Below are positions 1 through 13,689 of a DNA stretch of 64,000 nt, piece after piece. The stretch spans positions 3,044,997 to 3,108,996 of the forward strand of contig NMRA01000001.1 of the NCBI GenBank assembly GCA_002633005.1, in the 5' to 3' direction. Positions within the stretch are counted from its first letter, which is position 1. Each line of letters begins with the position of its first letter. Under the pieces are notes generated by a model. That model was not told where the DNA came from. It saw only the letters and a program-made list of their open reading frames with translations, and did no database searches. This DNA comes from Phoronis australis. Taxonomy: Eukaryota > Phoronida > Phoronidae. The position numbers were made by a program, and so were the translations under genes.

Positions 1-1512
1 TTAAATGTTTAGAGAATAAACACGTGCCAAGTGTTGGGTCAGTACTCGATAAGAACTGTAAATAGTGTGTAAGAGATTCTTGGCAAAATGACTTGTTAGC
101 AAGATAATACATTTCTTAAGTTGATAAGAGTTCCCCTTTGCATTAGATAAAAGTGTCAATTTTCCCCTGACCTTAATTTTTACCAACCGTCAACTTCACA
201 TGCACTGAAATGCCACATTTCGCGTAATGAATGTCCGACTTGCTGGCCATCTGCTAAGACGCTGAAAACCGAGAAATTTCCATTCTGCAATAACAGTTCT
301 GCCAACCTGGAAGTTGAATTCCCGACAACCCTGAACTATGAGAGGGTGCATCTTTCACAAGAAATCCTAAAGTCTCACTTCTCACTTTTTTGTTATACAC
401 TTCATTCGGCGTACTCACCAGAATATCTGAATAAGTTGTAAAAATTAGAGTAATTCCGGCGGAACCTTTAGTGGACATTCCGAGTGTCGACTTCAGCAAA
501 TCGTGTTTTTTTACCCATGTCATGCCCGGCTGTGGTACTTAGTAGTAATTTATCTGGAATTCACAGCTGCTGATGACAGATTCAATTTAGAATGCAGCAT
601 GCAAGAATATAGAAGAAATGTCTCTTGCTTTATAGTTGGCAGGCTATTTAGCTCTTCTAAACTGATGACTTTTTCAGGCGCCCCGATGGCTTGGCCGCAA
701 ATTAGGTGTTGACTCCAGCGACGTATTTTGTCCTTGTGGGGAGATCAACGGAAGAGAATCGCAACTTAAAAGATATTCAGAAGCACAGTACTCTGACGTT
801 TTTCATATTTCCTCCAATTTCCCAAAGACGTTATCGTCAGTCTCCAATGTGAGCGTGCGTCATTATATTATACATTTTCCGGGGCTCTGCACATCTTGCC
901 CGCTCCGCTCTCGACATTTATCTCATAGAGGTCGTAAACGGATGACGAGAGATCTTTTGTTCTATCCATCCTGAAACACTCGGGGTTTATTGTTCCCCTG
1001 ACTGATTACTATCTTGTGGTTTGCCGCTATTGCCTAATCACACCTCCTTCCGCGTCAGACATCACTGTGCTGGAATGTAGTCCATTGGAATTCGCCAAAA
1101 AACCCGATTTAGACGTTCACTGCCTGCCCTATGGGGAAATTGATGTACTACTCCATGCGGTGGATTAATAGTTAAATTAAACAGCTTCGCGAAACGTCGA
1201 TTTAGTCGTTGGAACTTTCGATTCGTCTAAGTGGTTTTCTAAATACAACAACAACATCGGCTCTAGCCTGTAAGTTTGGAGTGAACCGTAGCTGTACTAA
1301 CAGTTGAAATTGTCCAGAACGTGTTGAAACTGAACATTTGGTGGCAAGATTTTTATAGTGGCATTTTGCTGGTCTGTGAAAAAGCGTTCTGTGAAAAAGC
1401 GGTTCGGTTTGGAATACGATCTGTTTGAAATTATCACAGACGTGTGAGTATTTCGACATAAACAGAGCTATCTGGTCGAGTGTGAAACGTTTGGTTGGTG
1501 CAACGTAACACC
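1..1512. other. Upstream region of the PPP1R27-like gene, no gene seen
   Basis: No conserved coding segment was recognised on either strand; the open frames are short and lack splice-consistent neighbours. The last bases before 1513 should be 5' UTR of the PPP1R27-like gene. No TATA box or other promoter element could be assigned with confidence. Confidence 0.5.
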
Positions 1513-1684
1513 ATGAGCAGACGTGCGAGTCTCTTTGCTAAGCAGAACCCTGGGAAACCGCGCGTGCGTTTCCCGGACGAACTAGTGTTCGAAGATAACA
1601 TAAAGGAGAACGATCTTCAAGGTATGCAAGCGATGCTTCGACGAGCAAGTTTGAAAATGGACATCAATGCGATCAACAAGGCGG
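1513..1684 (+). CDS. PPP1R27: PPP1R27-like exon 1 (start codon, RVxF motif)
   Basis: Residues 1-57 plus one base. It opens MSRRASLF and carries the RVRF PP1-docking motif. The donor is G|GTAAGT at 1685, phase 1. Confidence 0.88.
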
Positions 1685-4600
1685 GTAAGTGGTTTATTGA
1701 ACAAAACTAGAAGCGTTAATTTTCAACAAACACGTTTACATTTAACTTGTTTATTTTCATGTTGACGTAAGCCTTGTGTTCAGAGACAACTATTTCTGAT
1801 ATCAAAATAAAGATGTTCCGCTTTGCTTGCAATAAACATTTCGTTGGCGGTGGTGCCGTGCGCTTTCTTTGAGAGTCATTTAACCAAGTGTTTACGAAAA
1901 CAGATGTGACCCGTTCATGGGTTAATTAGTAAATATATTCTCATTGTCAACGAGCCTAATGAGCCATTTGCGCGTATCGGTAATGGCCTTGCTGTGATAA
2001 CCACGGCGAACTCGTTGTTTTTCTCTTCTGTGTTGAATTTGCTTTTGTGGCTGCGTAGAACTCTAGTATACGCATATGTGCTCTATTCTCAAGTGGGACT
2101 CATTAACCTGTATTGTTTGAAAAAAATCATCATGCTACATGAATTATTTAAACCCCATACGTTGATGAACTTTCAAAATAAATTGCATGCTGATGTCGGA
2201 AGGGTTTTCGGTTTCAAATCATCACTTAGGACTCCGACTTGGTTTTATCAACTTAATCCTGACGTCAATTTCAGAGTCTACGTTAAACAATCTACCAAAA
2301 CAAATATAAGGAAAAAACATCGGATGGGGTACAGCGTTTGTGATGAATAAGCGCGCTCTCATACCGTACGTGTCGGTGTGGGTAACGTGTCGTCCCCTCT
2401 AGTCTGACCTAAGTTTGGGTAATTGTATCGTCTTGCGCTGAAGAAGCACTCATCAGGCGATTCTTGCAAAAATATGATGTAACAATGTCCAACAATCCCT
2501 CTCTGTTTACACCAAGCAAGAGATTTCTTGGAATTCTAACAACTCTCCTCCTATTGCGGCCATTACTTGCTGGTCGAAGGCAGCTTTCCAGTTCATAAGG
2601 ATGTAGTTTCCTTATACACCACTAAATGCGCACGTGAGTAGCTGACACATGTAGAATAAAAACGTGATGTGTCACACGATTTGACATTTGTTTCTATTAA
2701 ATTTTATTCGTCAGATAAATTTTAACATCCCAATACGTATGCAATTTTCAGTGCCAAGATAGATAAAAATGTCTTTAGAGTTTACCAACGGGCAGGTGTG
2801 TACCATTCGAATAAGTCAATCTTCGCCCTCAAAACTATTAACTATTTCGCTGAACAAAAGGCGCGTTTCAACTACAGACCCAAAGAGGACAACACAACAA
2901 AAGTCATAAAGAATTACTGAGTCAGAGTGATGAGCGAGTATAAAAGTTTATGGCCCTTATCATTCGGAACTAAACCTGAATGTTGCATTCGGTGGTTTAT
3001 TTTTATTCCCATTGATCAATGAGTCACTACTAGAATATGGAGGCCCGGATCAGGTTTAGTTCATAATTATCTCCCCCAGTGAACATCTGTAAAACCATCA
3101 TCTGCTTCTATTTTATGTTAAACAAGATAATTTGAAAATGTATCGATATACTTCCATTGAACGGTCTGATTAAACTGCCTGCATGGCAGGATTGTTGCTT
3201 TGCGTCATTTGTCAAGAACAGCTGTTGAATGTTGTAACGCGCCATCGTGTCTTGCTTCGAGGCACTGTGTTGTTAAAAATCCGTATTCCTTTGATAATGT
3301 CATCTAATAATGACACGGGTGTCTCAATCGTATGATCATAGTTTAATGAACATGATGTTTTAAGTTTTTAAAAACGAAATAGTAATGGAGTTGGTACAGA
3401 AGGTTTCAGAAGACACATGTTATCGTACATTCATCAGTTTCTGAAGACGATGGTGGAAATTGGAAGTCCTCGATGGCCGTCATCTATCAATGATCTTTTC
3501 GCCAGGCGGAAGGCTTTTAATGTTTTCACTTAATACGGTTTTGCGCGATAACACCAGAGTTGCTTGAATCCTGCACTGGCAAATGTCCTGGGGAGACGAT
3601 GAGCAATAAAAATGCCAGGTGGAAGGGCATAAACATGCGAATTTGAATTTATCCTATGTTGTTAAGATCTGTGATGCGTTTCGTAGACCCAAGCGCGTGC
3701 GCTGCTCTTGCCACGATAAGCAGTGAGTTCTTTCCCATAATCCATCATTTCAACCTCAACCCCCCTCCCCCATTCACTTCAGTTTCCGCTATTTTGCGAG
3801 GGTGCGCTAATAAGTTGTCGATATCAGTTCCTAAGTAACTAAGACCAGCCGTCTCCGGTCTGTTCTGTCTCAAGATGTCCGCCCGATAACGAGAGCGCCT
3901 TTAACTCTTGGAGTATACTGCGCTGGCTGGCGTTCGTTCGTACCGTAAACGTGCAACAGTACTGATGCAGTAATTATCCTTCAGATTATACACTTATCTT
4001 CGTGTTCAGTGGCGGATTTAGAGAGGGGCCAAGAGGGTCATGCCCCCCTCCCCTAAAATTCTCCTAGATTCATTTGGCAGTTCGGGAGCGCGAACGTCTG
4101 ACGAGCAAAATCCTGGCTAATACTCTGACGTGCCCCCCCCCCTCCCCCCCCCCTAACTCAAAATCCTGGATTCGCCCCTGGTGTTATATTGCTTACAGAT
4201 ATTTTGTGTAATTTATGATATACAGAGTAAAAACAAAATTACAAACAGTGTTTTTGTGTCTTCTATACCCTTTCTTGTATGCGCAAGTAACAACACCTGT
4301 AGCTGTTAGGCAAGTCCGGCAACTCACGTGACTTTCCAAAAAAAGTAACCAATGCAGTCATGAACTTGAATGTATTTGCGGCTTAAACGAAGAGCATTGG
4401 AGACCGGAACGAGGCTAGTGTGTTCCCGAATATACCTCGCTGGTTCCCTACGTGCCCAGCCAGCACGCAGGCATCACGCTGTAGCACGCGCTTTAGCATT
4501 CTCTGCAGAAACGAAATAGTTGCTGCGACGCCACTTGCATGACAAGGCCAAAAATCGTTCACAGTCAGCCATTTTTTCACGGTGTTGTAAAGCTAACCAC

Positions 4601-7600
4601 TGATTGCTGAGGTTACATCAGTCAATGCGAAAGCGCGTGCCACTCACTGCGTGATACCTGCGTGCTGGCTAACCAGCGAGCGCATTCTAAGGCTTCTGCC
4701 AGAATCCGACTCAAGTTCACGCATAAGTGAAATATGGGGTAGTCATGTATTGCAGGGGCTATATTAAAGCGCTAACGTGTTAAAAACTCACACACGTTAA
4801 CAACCGACAAATTTGAATTCCATTATTGTCTTGCTTGTTCGCGAAGTCCTTGGGTTTACGGAACGCAGCCCTCGGCCAGGTGTTTTATCTTCGTACTCGA
4901 ACTAGAAATAATTTAATGCCGTTTTCCGCTCTACTTTTGTTCGAACTAAAGGACATCTGTCTATTTTTCGCTGCACGGGTATATTTTACCTTATGTTGAT
5001 GAGTGTGTAGTTCAGTTATGACCCCTAGGATCGAGCAACAAACTCGAGATTTTCAAGTATAAACTCGAAATTTCGAATTCAAACTCGAATTTATAGTCCA
5101 TGACGTGAACCATGATGAACTCAAGCACGGAATAGTGGACACTTATCTTGAAATAGCACAAGAGCAGAACGGAAAATGTCAAAAATAATTTCTAGTTCCG
5201 TATCAAGTTCAGTGATTAGACCCGGGGCACCGGACTCTCAGGTTTGTTTTAAAGAATTCAGTGATGATCTGGTATTTAACCTTTCGTACACCGAAACAGC
5301 GATATATCCAATTAAGGCCATTTTGTGGCAGCAAAGGAAATGGTGTGCTATATCGTATAAATTTCAGATACTCATCTGCACCATGCCCTACGCGATTTTT
5401 TCTCAGGACTTGAACCAAATTTCGTGTTGAAACGCACAAAATTAGACTCGATTGTAACCATGGAATTTAGAAACCGGAAATGTGAATGAAGATGAGTACT
5501 TATCTTTGCCAAGCTTGAGGTTACTATGCCTAACCCATTTTCAAAACCTTGATGATCAGAAAATCATATGCTCGTGTGCGTTATGGTGGTCGGTCATACC
5601 AAAAGAACAGATCGTAAAAAGCACAGAGAGCCTTCAGTGTCTCCCCGGGAAACATTCTTTGAAACGTGTGCAGTGTTTACATTATGTAAGAGCGCGTGGA
5701 GGGTAATGACTGACGGGATGTTGAAACCACTGACAATTAACCGTACAGGACCGGTTGTAAATTAGCATAATTTGAGTAGTCGTTATGTTAACAATGTCCC
5801 AGACGGTGTGACAAGCAATGACTAGCATGCATACAAAGTAGTGGAACGCAGACAGCTGCAGTCGAGCTGGAGCAGATATTCAAAGCTTGCTGATCGAGTG
5901 CCTGCTGGTCCGGCCTCAACCGTATGAGACTCCTCATTAGTCTCATTCGAAACCATTGATTGAGCTTATTGGATGGATGTGAAGTTGTTTAAAATGTTGT
6001 TTAAGTGCACTTGATAAGGTTAACGTACGCTTGTCTAGATTATTTGGGCATTTTATGCTAGTGAGCGGGTTACGGAGAAGACTTCGAAATTTTTGACGAA
6101 ATCTCAAAATGCGACTACTCGGTCGTTGACATCGCATGACAGTTCGCCAGAAATGGCTTCTGTATTTTATGAAACACAGCATTTTTTATCTTTGTCCTGA
6201 TACCGCCAGTGCGCGGTGGCATTCACGCTCACGCTGGTGCCTGGGAGCTCCTAGTGCGCGCCACCTGTGGAGATTTATGGTCCAACATGGTGCTGTCGCA
6301 AGTGCGATTTGTAAGGAAGCGACTGTTTGGACCACTCTGCGTTTGTTATATGTTGACCGATTTCAAAATCTTTTCAGTTCAGCACGCTTTGTTTGATGAC
6401 TAAATATTAATTAATTTCTATTTACAAAACATCTTTATATAACACGAACAGCTTGAGCTGACTAAACAAAAAAATCGGATTATAGAAAGAGGGACATTTA
6501 TTGAATATGACAAATTAGCGTGTAAAACAGAGACAGTTGCATACAGTAGTAAACATGGCATTACAGGGGACTCAAGCCGCTAAAACCCCATGAGCCGCCT
6601 TAAAAAATAAAAACGTTAACGTCATTTAATTACACGTACAAAATGAGCCGCAGTACCTAAACATCTAAGTACCGTATAAAACAATCATATCAAAAGAAAA
6701 GAAACTAAAACGGAGAGAAATGAAAACACAAACGTAAAATGCTTGCTGGCAGGACATAAATTAAAACAAAGTTGGAGAAAAAATATTAAACGTAAGTTTA
6801 AATATGTACAGAGAGTGAAGGAAATGGAATGAATGTTATTCGTAAGAATTACATACAAAGCAATATGATATGGTGCAATTTTCTATGTACAGTTCTATGG
6901 TGTGTTACGCCTTTTACTCTCGTGAAATCGGCCTGATAATACTCCTTACCATGATAGGATTCTATTTCCGTTACTAACAAAAACATCGAAACCACCATCA
7001 GCGACTCAAGAAAACGCTTCAGATTTTAAGGTGTTGGGACCCGCATTGTGAGGCGCAGAATGGCATCTTTGTCTGCGACTTGAGTTGGTAACGGAAGTAG
7101 AATACTGTCTCGGAAAGTTTGTAGATTTGAAGTTAGTGGTTTTTTTGTTGAAAGAGTATAATTTGGAAATCAATTATTTGATTTGTTTCTATTTGAATTT
7201 CTTTTTTTTAAGTTTGAAACTGCATTTAAGTGGGAAACAATACCGTAATTTTAAGATGTTTGTTGAATTAAAGGGGTAATAAAGCTAATTCAAAAGATGT
7301 AAATCAAGATAGCACTTCACCCATCAAACCTTGTGTCCATAATATCCACCATACACCTAAACATAACCTGCGAGTTTACGGTAGTAACCTACCCTCCGCT
7401 TAACCCTCCAAACCTTCCCTCCAGACTTGCTCCGTCCATCCATTTGGATGCGTCAGCTTATTTTACACCTTGCCACATCGAGTGGCATTCTTCGAAGCAC
7501 GACCGCAAATTCTAAATTAAAAACATGTTCTGTAAATTTCACATAAACGTCCGTGTTGAATTTCACGTTTTAAGTGTGGAAAAGGTACGCTTATTAAAAC

Positions 7601-10600
7601 AATCCGATTTAGTATTTGTTTGGGGTTCACTTGTCCGTTCACGTCTGATCGGACTTTTGGCTCTAATTCCCAAATTGAAATGCAGACCACACATGGTATT
7701 TACACACGATTTGTTATGTTGATTGCGGAATAATCACCCTATGTCTCTCATGTCAGCCAATGAGATGTAAAAAGATCAGGAAGTCCGATAGGAGAAATAG
7801 TTCAGAATAAATCTTGTGAACAAAACTCAAATCTTTTCGTGGAGACAGATTTTGACGAGAATGGCCCTAAGTAGTGGATTAGTACCGTAGCACGTCAAGT
7901 GTTCTGTACGAAAACGTGGAGTAACCCTATGCTGATAGCTTCTTTAATTGACACGCCAGGAGCAGTTAATTTGTGTTATTGATAACATGGATTTTCCATT
8001 TTCAAGCAAAACAAGTTTCAACCATAGAATTTTCTCCATCTGAAATGTCTTCAGCGTGGCGAGATGAGGTCTCGTATTCCTGCCTGTCACTTACGTGTTA
8101 TTACGTGTGATTTCGAAAATACCGAATTCACCACCTTCTAAAACTTTTCACCATTCAAAGCACGGTATCACATAACGCTATTTGCGCAACTTCGATCCAC
8201 TATCGTTTTAAATCAGTAAACAGTTTTTAAACTTCTGACACGTCTAAATCGATTGACGCAGTTTGTAAAATGTTGTAAGCTGGATTGATTCGATTGCAAA
8301 TTTTTGATAAGAACTAAATACTGCTAATAGTATTTTAAGAACGCGTTAACACGTTATTGGAATTTGACTAAGACATCTTATCTATAGCAGAGATATTAAA
8401 ATCGATTGCAATACATTCTCTTCATAATTTATGACTTAATATATGTAGGCTTTGGATAAAGCGTTTTGTGATAATAGACAGAAATGATGTAAGATACGTG
8501 AAGTATAATTTCAGGAACTGGGTGTATTTTTCCAACAAACGCAGTTTCATTAGTTGTTCTTGAGTTTAGTAGGAAGACACTATTTGTAAACTACCTTATC
8601 TCGACGGCAATGGATTTCAAACCTCCTTCCTGTGTCCGATTATATCATACAGTGTTTGTTTTCAGACCGGACATCCTTAAACTTGTGAAATTCGTCTCTA
8701 GTTTGACCTTCGAACTTATGCCTCAAATGGTCAATATTCGGTTTTGACTGATCTGTGAGTAGCTATTGCACTGTTTTAAATTCCACCATAGACGAAGCAA
8801 ATTCAAATTAAGTTTTTCAAAACCCATGACTTTCCCATGATATCAAATTTCGTTAATCCGTTTTATTATCGCGGTTGACGGGACGGAGACTGTCCAGCGA
8901 TGACTCAAACGGCCCATCATCTTCACACGTCATTCCGCGACATTGCCTATTCTCTGGTAATCAAACACAACCTTCAAATTAGGAAACTACATAATGCATG
9001 ACCTGAATAAGCGACATGGAATTTGGCTCGTTTAGGGACTTTGGAAACGTCCAATGACGAAATCTACACATTATACTGTTAATGACTCGGTTCATTGCTT
9101 CAAAGCAAAATGAGATTTTGAACTGTACCTTAATGACTACGTTCTGTTGTGCAAAGCAAATGAGATTTTCCATTGTTGAGACGGAAGTATTTGCAATGGG
9201 CACTACTCTTGGAAGTAGGAATGTCAATTTTGCCGAGGATAACTATTACCGCATAGTAAATAAATCACTTTGAGATAGACGTGAATTATGAGCGACGAAA
9301 TTGTGGAGTGTTAGTTCGATTGTTACGTGTTCATCATAACCTTACAGTTCTGCTTTGGATAACCAGTTTTTAGGATACAGAGAAATAATCACTCTTCAAA
9401 ATATGACCTACGAGATTGCGGGCGCCTAGAAATATCGATTTCAATACTCATTAATACTCTACATTTATTGCTCTTTTCAAACAAGCAGTTTTGGCTGTTT
9501 AACAGTTCGCTTATATTTGCATACACGAAAAATCTGATTATAAATTATTAAAGACGTGCGTTGTGCTGTCGCTTGAAAAAAATGTTGAAATTTGGATTTT
9601 AATCATGTGAAGTCCGCGCGCGCCATTGAATCACTTACTATTATACCAGTGTTATCGATAGTTTCTATATCGGAAATGTTTGCCAAGCGACCATTCCTGC
9701 TTTTGACAACTTCGTCTGCTTCCCTTTCTCCTAAATTGTCTCTTTGCCTCACAATTTTTAAGCGCACTAGCGAAATATCGTCCATTCCCACGGAATGTTG
9801 TTTGGCAGTTCTACATGAGCCGACTCGTGGACAAAACGCCACCTGGTGACTGATAGACATGTCTCATCCTATTTCTGAATAGTAGAGGTTCCTATACTAA
9901 TCATAAATAACATTTGTTATATTTGTAAATCATTCGACACTACCAAAGATCGAAGTAATTATCTAAGTTTGGGAGGGGTGAGATTAAAATCCGGTTTGTC
10001 ACATGTTGACACAGACCCGTAAACATGTAAAAAGTCTGACACTCTGAGAAACGTGTAGGAATAACCCTCATAACTCGTTCTGTCGCAACAGTGAACGTTC
10101 AGTTATTGATGTTAGAAATTATTATCCGTGTTTGGGCTTGTGAGTCTGTTTTCCTTGTTTAACACAATACTCACGTAGTAAGGCTTATTGTGATAACAAA
10201 AACGGTAATAGCACGCAGAAAATGTTTGACAGATATCACCACGTATGCTCCTCTTTAATACTGGAATAAATGTCCAATTATAATCCAATAAGTTTGAGCT
10301 TCTAATCGTGCGAAACGAAAATAGAGGAAACACACGTGTACCCTCGTCATTTAAAACATTTGCTCCCCATCGTTAACAAAATCCCTTCCTCGATTCCATG
10401 CTCAGTGTTTTCGTGCTTATGTTTCACACGAACTGAGGGAGATATTTATGTACCTAGAAATAACCTTGCTAACTGGTTTTTGTTGAGTAATCTAAAGTCA
10501 ATGTTGGTGAATAAGAACTTTAATTTGACCTTTCCAATCACGTACACTTGTTCACGATCCTGCATCATTATGCGAACGGGGTGTGAATAGTTCTGACTGC

Positions 10601-13428
10601 GCCTGATGACCAATACTCTCACCTATACTCATTTAAAGCAAATCCTTACAGTTTAACGTGAGTCTTAATCAGTAACCAAAAAGATTTTGCGCATGTCGTT
10701 TTTCGTAAGATTGTTCTCCCAGATGTGAATAATAATAGATAGCAGCCAACAGATAAATAAACACTTCAGGCATTGTGCAACTGAAAACTTACATTCGACA
10801 TTCGCAAAAATGCAGTTTATCTAGCAATAAAACACTTAGGAACTGTTTTTCCATTTGCCGTACACACTCCATTTGGATAACAAACCATTATCGGAAACTA
10901 AATTCCTACACTGTGCAATACACCCCCATGTTGGAAAGTTCAGTGTTGTCCTCGAGGCCACGAAAGCAAAGTCTACAGCGGCAGTTAACGGTCATTGAAA
11001 TACTTCGGGTGGGGAAACCACGCAAGGCTAGAAGGGCCCATTTTGAGACACGAAAACAGTATTTTACATTTCTAGGTGCACAACCCCGTGGTTGAAAAGA
11101 TCATTGGATCGCATTTTGGACATGGGAAGATCTAAGGCATTTTAGAAATTCGACCATCGACAATGTCCGAAGGCCAAAGAATAATAGCATTAATAATTAA
11201 CGTATGTCAAGTCTTCGGCTGCATTCTTCCGTTCGAAATGTCCCCGGATGCGTCTGTTGTGTGTTTGTTTTGTAAGTTTCTACGTGAGTGAGAGACTTAC
11301 GGCATGAGACCAAATGCCCCACCTTTATTCACTATGTGTTAAAACATCAGTGTTGAACTAGTTAGTCGCAAGTCTTCTTGGATTTGGAAATAATAAGCAA
11401 ATTCCCTAAAAATTGGTACCGTATACGTCACAGCTGCGTCGGTCGTCCTTGATGACCTGATTAGGTTACATCCACAAACTGAGGACCAAATGGCCGGTGT
11501 ACATGTCAATTGGGTTTTTGCCCTGTTCAGTGATTATCTGGTTGAGTCGTCCTCATTTCAAGGCAAAATCGTTTTGTCGAATAGTATTGGAACGCTTAAC
11601 CGACACCGAGCCACCAACAGGTCCGCTATTTAACAGCTGGTTGTGATAAACGGGGAATATTTTACAAAACCGTAGAGTCTGTTAACTTGTAGTCTAAACG
11701 CCTCATAGCAAAAGGTAAAATGCGAGGTCAAGACAACAACTGTTCTTGCCTGTTCTCTGAAATTACTAACTAGGACATGGGTCACGCTCAAGAAGCAGGT
11801 TAGTTTTCCTAATCTTCCTGCGCCTCGGAGAAATTTGATCTTTTACTACTATTCAGATAATTTGGCATAGAGCATCTCCAATCAAGAGTGCTGGTCACGT
11901 GATCAAAATAACGAACTACATGAGTGCGGATACAGCGCTGGGGGCAGTATAGTTTATTGCTTGTTCCAGCTTGTTTTGAGTGAACATTACAAAGCTGGCA
12001 AAGTTTTCAATCTAAAAATAGAAAACTGTACGCTTCCGAGGTTCATTAATCAAATGTCGCCTAGTTAATGCGAATCCTGAGGTGTCTGTTTATCAGTCAC
12101 CTTTCTGGGTATACAGGATGCTGTGATTTATATGTAGGATTCATAGTATGTTGTATCCTAGTTTATAAAACCTTGCGTTATCTGTATAAGTTAAAACTTA
12201 GATTAATTGGCGATATTTCAGGTTTAACACCTCTCCATCAAGCAGTTTTAGACGGAAACTTCCCAGCTGTTAGAATACTTCTCCGCCACGGAGCCAACGT
12301 GAACCGTCAGGACGAAGACACGTGGACACCGCTCCACGCCGCGTGCGCAGAGGGAAACACGGAAATCATAAAGTAAGCGAAATAGATGCTTTTATATTAT
12401 TAGTTAGTGGTTGGAATGACTCGAATGTTCTCTTTCCAAACTTAAGGCTGTTCCATTCCTCAACAATGCTCTCCCCCAATATAGTATTGAAAAAATCCCA
12501 CCAGTAAAAATTTTAGATTCTAGATTCTTTTGCATTATTAAAAGATTGGTAGACACCGAACTTGAGAAGAATAGAAACAATAACAGTATAGTATTTACTA
12601 TTAATCTACTTATTTTTTATTTTAGTAAATTACTCGTGCTGTCGAAACCGACGAAAAATCCAGCGTAATACCAAACTGAACTAGCATACAAGTGTTTTAT
12701 ATGTTGCAAAGTCCTGCTCGATAGTGTCAGATTAGCTGTGTTGTCAACGTTACTACATGACGTGTATAATGGTGAAATATGCTAATGGATACATGTGAAT
12801 AATTATCTTTACTTAACGTCATCAAGTGACGCTAGTGCCGACTTCGGGAATCGGCATCGCTGTGGAAACGTTAATCGCCATTGGTATGTCTGACCAATAT
12901 TAATATGTGCGACAACGCTGAAAAGCTTCGGACTGGTTACAGGCCTGGTCATTGAGCTGCTCAATCTTATGGTCAGTTTCTTCGCCGCTAATTTCGAAAG
13001 TTGCTCAGTATTTTCACAAAATGATCATTCACATCACCCTCTTTACACATCTTGACGTTGCTTAATTCAGGCGACAATGGTTCCTAGCTTTAGTAGACTA
13101 TTGAAGATTTAATTTTTACAGTCCATCAAGTTATCATGTTTTTGATTTCAGATTTTTGTTAAAACGTGGTGCTGATCCCAATATTCTCAACGACGAAGGC
13201 GAAAGACCAATAGATTTGGTCGATCCATCGGATCTGGCATCGTTTAGCATTCTCCATCCGGTTACAAACCCAAAACACATCGAGGAAGACAGTGAAGAAA
13301 GTGATGACGAAGAGGACGAGGATAAAAATAATAACTGTAAAGAAAATGGACATGAAGACGAGGATGACGATGACATTGATGAAGGAGACGTGATAGTGAG
13401 CCGATTCAGAAACGTAAAATGTGACTGA
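1513..13428 (+). CDS. PPP1R27: Protein phosphatase 1 regulatory subunit 27-like protein (three exons)
   Basis: Exons 1513-1684, 12222-12372 and 13152-13428 join in phases 1 and 2 to a 600-nt CDS (199 aa). Residues 17-20 are RVRF, a PP1-docking RVxF motif, followed by a PDELVFEDNI segment that aligns with vertebrate PPP1R27 (dysferlin-interacting protein 1, about 154 aa) and more distantly with MYPT subunits. Two ankyrin repeats follow (about 58-90 and 91-123, each with the TPLH signature) and a degenerate third (GERPIDLVDP). Family knowledge predicts a small cytosolic protein that holds the PP1 catalytic subunit and targets or inhibits it. The unusual part is the C-terminus: residues 151-187 carry 23 Asp/Glu, absent from the vertebrate protein as I know it. 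All splice sites are GT-AG. The orthology call is good; the function of the tail is unknown. Confidence 0.9.
1685..12221 (+). other. PPP1R27-like intron 1 (10.5 kb)
   Basis: Bounded by GTAAGT at 1685 and TTTCAG ending at 12221. It is exceptionally long for a 600-nt CDS. I see one inverted-repeat element at 4007-4180 with C/G homopolymer runs, and a small run of AAACTCGA-type repeats near 5040-5095. No other gene was recognised on either strand; the open frames of 60-118 codons in it have no recognisable homology. Confidence 0.7.
4007..4180. mobile_element. MITE-like element, CAGTGGCGGAT family, copy 1
   Basis: The termini CAGTGGCGGATTTAG and (reverse complement of the right end) CAGGGGCGAATCCAG are imperfect inverted repeats. 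The element is flanked on both sides by GTGTT (4002-4006 and 4181-4185), a perfect 5-bp target site duplication. The interior has long C and G runs and no coding capacity. A second copy lies at 18250-18486. The superfamily is uncertain: hAT elements would give 8-bp duplications. Confidence 0.75.
12222..12372 (+). CDS. PPP1R27: PPP1R27-like exon 2 (ankyrin repeats)
   Basis: The acceptor is TTTCAG at 12221 and the donor AA|GTAAGC at 12373. It encodes the first ankyrin repeat and most of the second (TPLHQAV and TPLHAAC). Phase 1 in, phase 2 out. Confidence 0.9.
13152..13428 (+). CDS. PPP1R27: PPP1R27-like exon 3 (end of ankyrin domain, acidic tail)
   Basis: The acceptor is GATTTCAG ending at 13151. 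It completes the second ankyrin repeat (FLLKRGADPN), adds GERPIDLVDP and then an Asp/Glu-rich tail to the TGA at 13426-13428. The short terminus after the tail, SRFRNVKCD, is basic. Confidence 0.9.
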
Positions 13429-13476
13429 CTTCCTCCGATCGAGCGCTCATGGGTAGTGAAGACATCTGTGCATGAC

Positions 13477-13516
13477 TATTAGACGACATTAGACAGTATT
13501 AGACGACATTAGACAA
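13477..13516 (+). repeat. 20-bp direct repeat, two copies, PPP1R27-like 3' UTR
   Basis: Two adjacent 20-bp units beginning TATTAGACGACATTAG (13477-13496 and 13497-13516) differ only in the last base. They lie about 50 nt after the stop codon. Confidence 0.8.
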
Positions 13517-13689
13517 ATTACTGGGAGGACTACAGCAGTTATGGTGGAGACGTTAGTCGTGTATCACAAACAAACTTTCACGACAGATTCAAAGAGCCAA
13601 AAGTAGTATACATTTATCGTCAGGACAGTGTAAGCTGCCTTCAATGAGTGTTTGTGTCGGCAATTGCGTTTATTTAGTCGAATACTGTT

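Noticed and set aside
1994-2350. 118-codon open frame on + in PPP1R27-like intron 1
   Set aside because: Composition typical of AT-rich noncoding DNA and no known protein family.
10775-11095. 106-codon open frame on + in PPP1R27-like intron 1
   Set aside because: No homology and no flanking gene structure.
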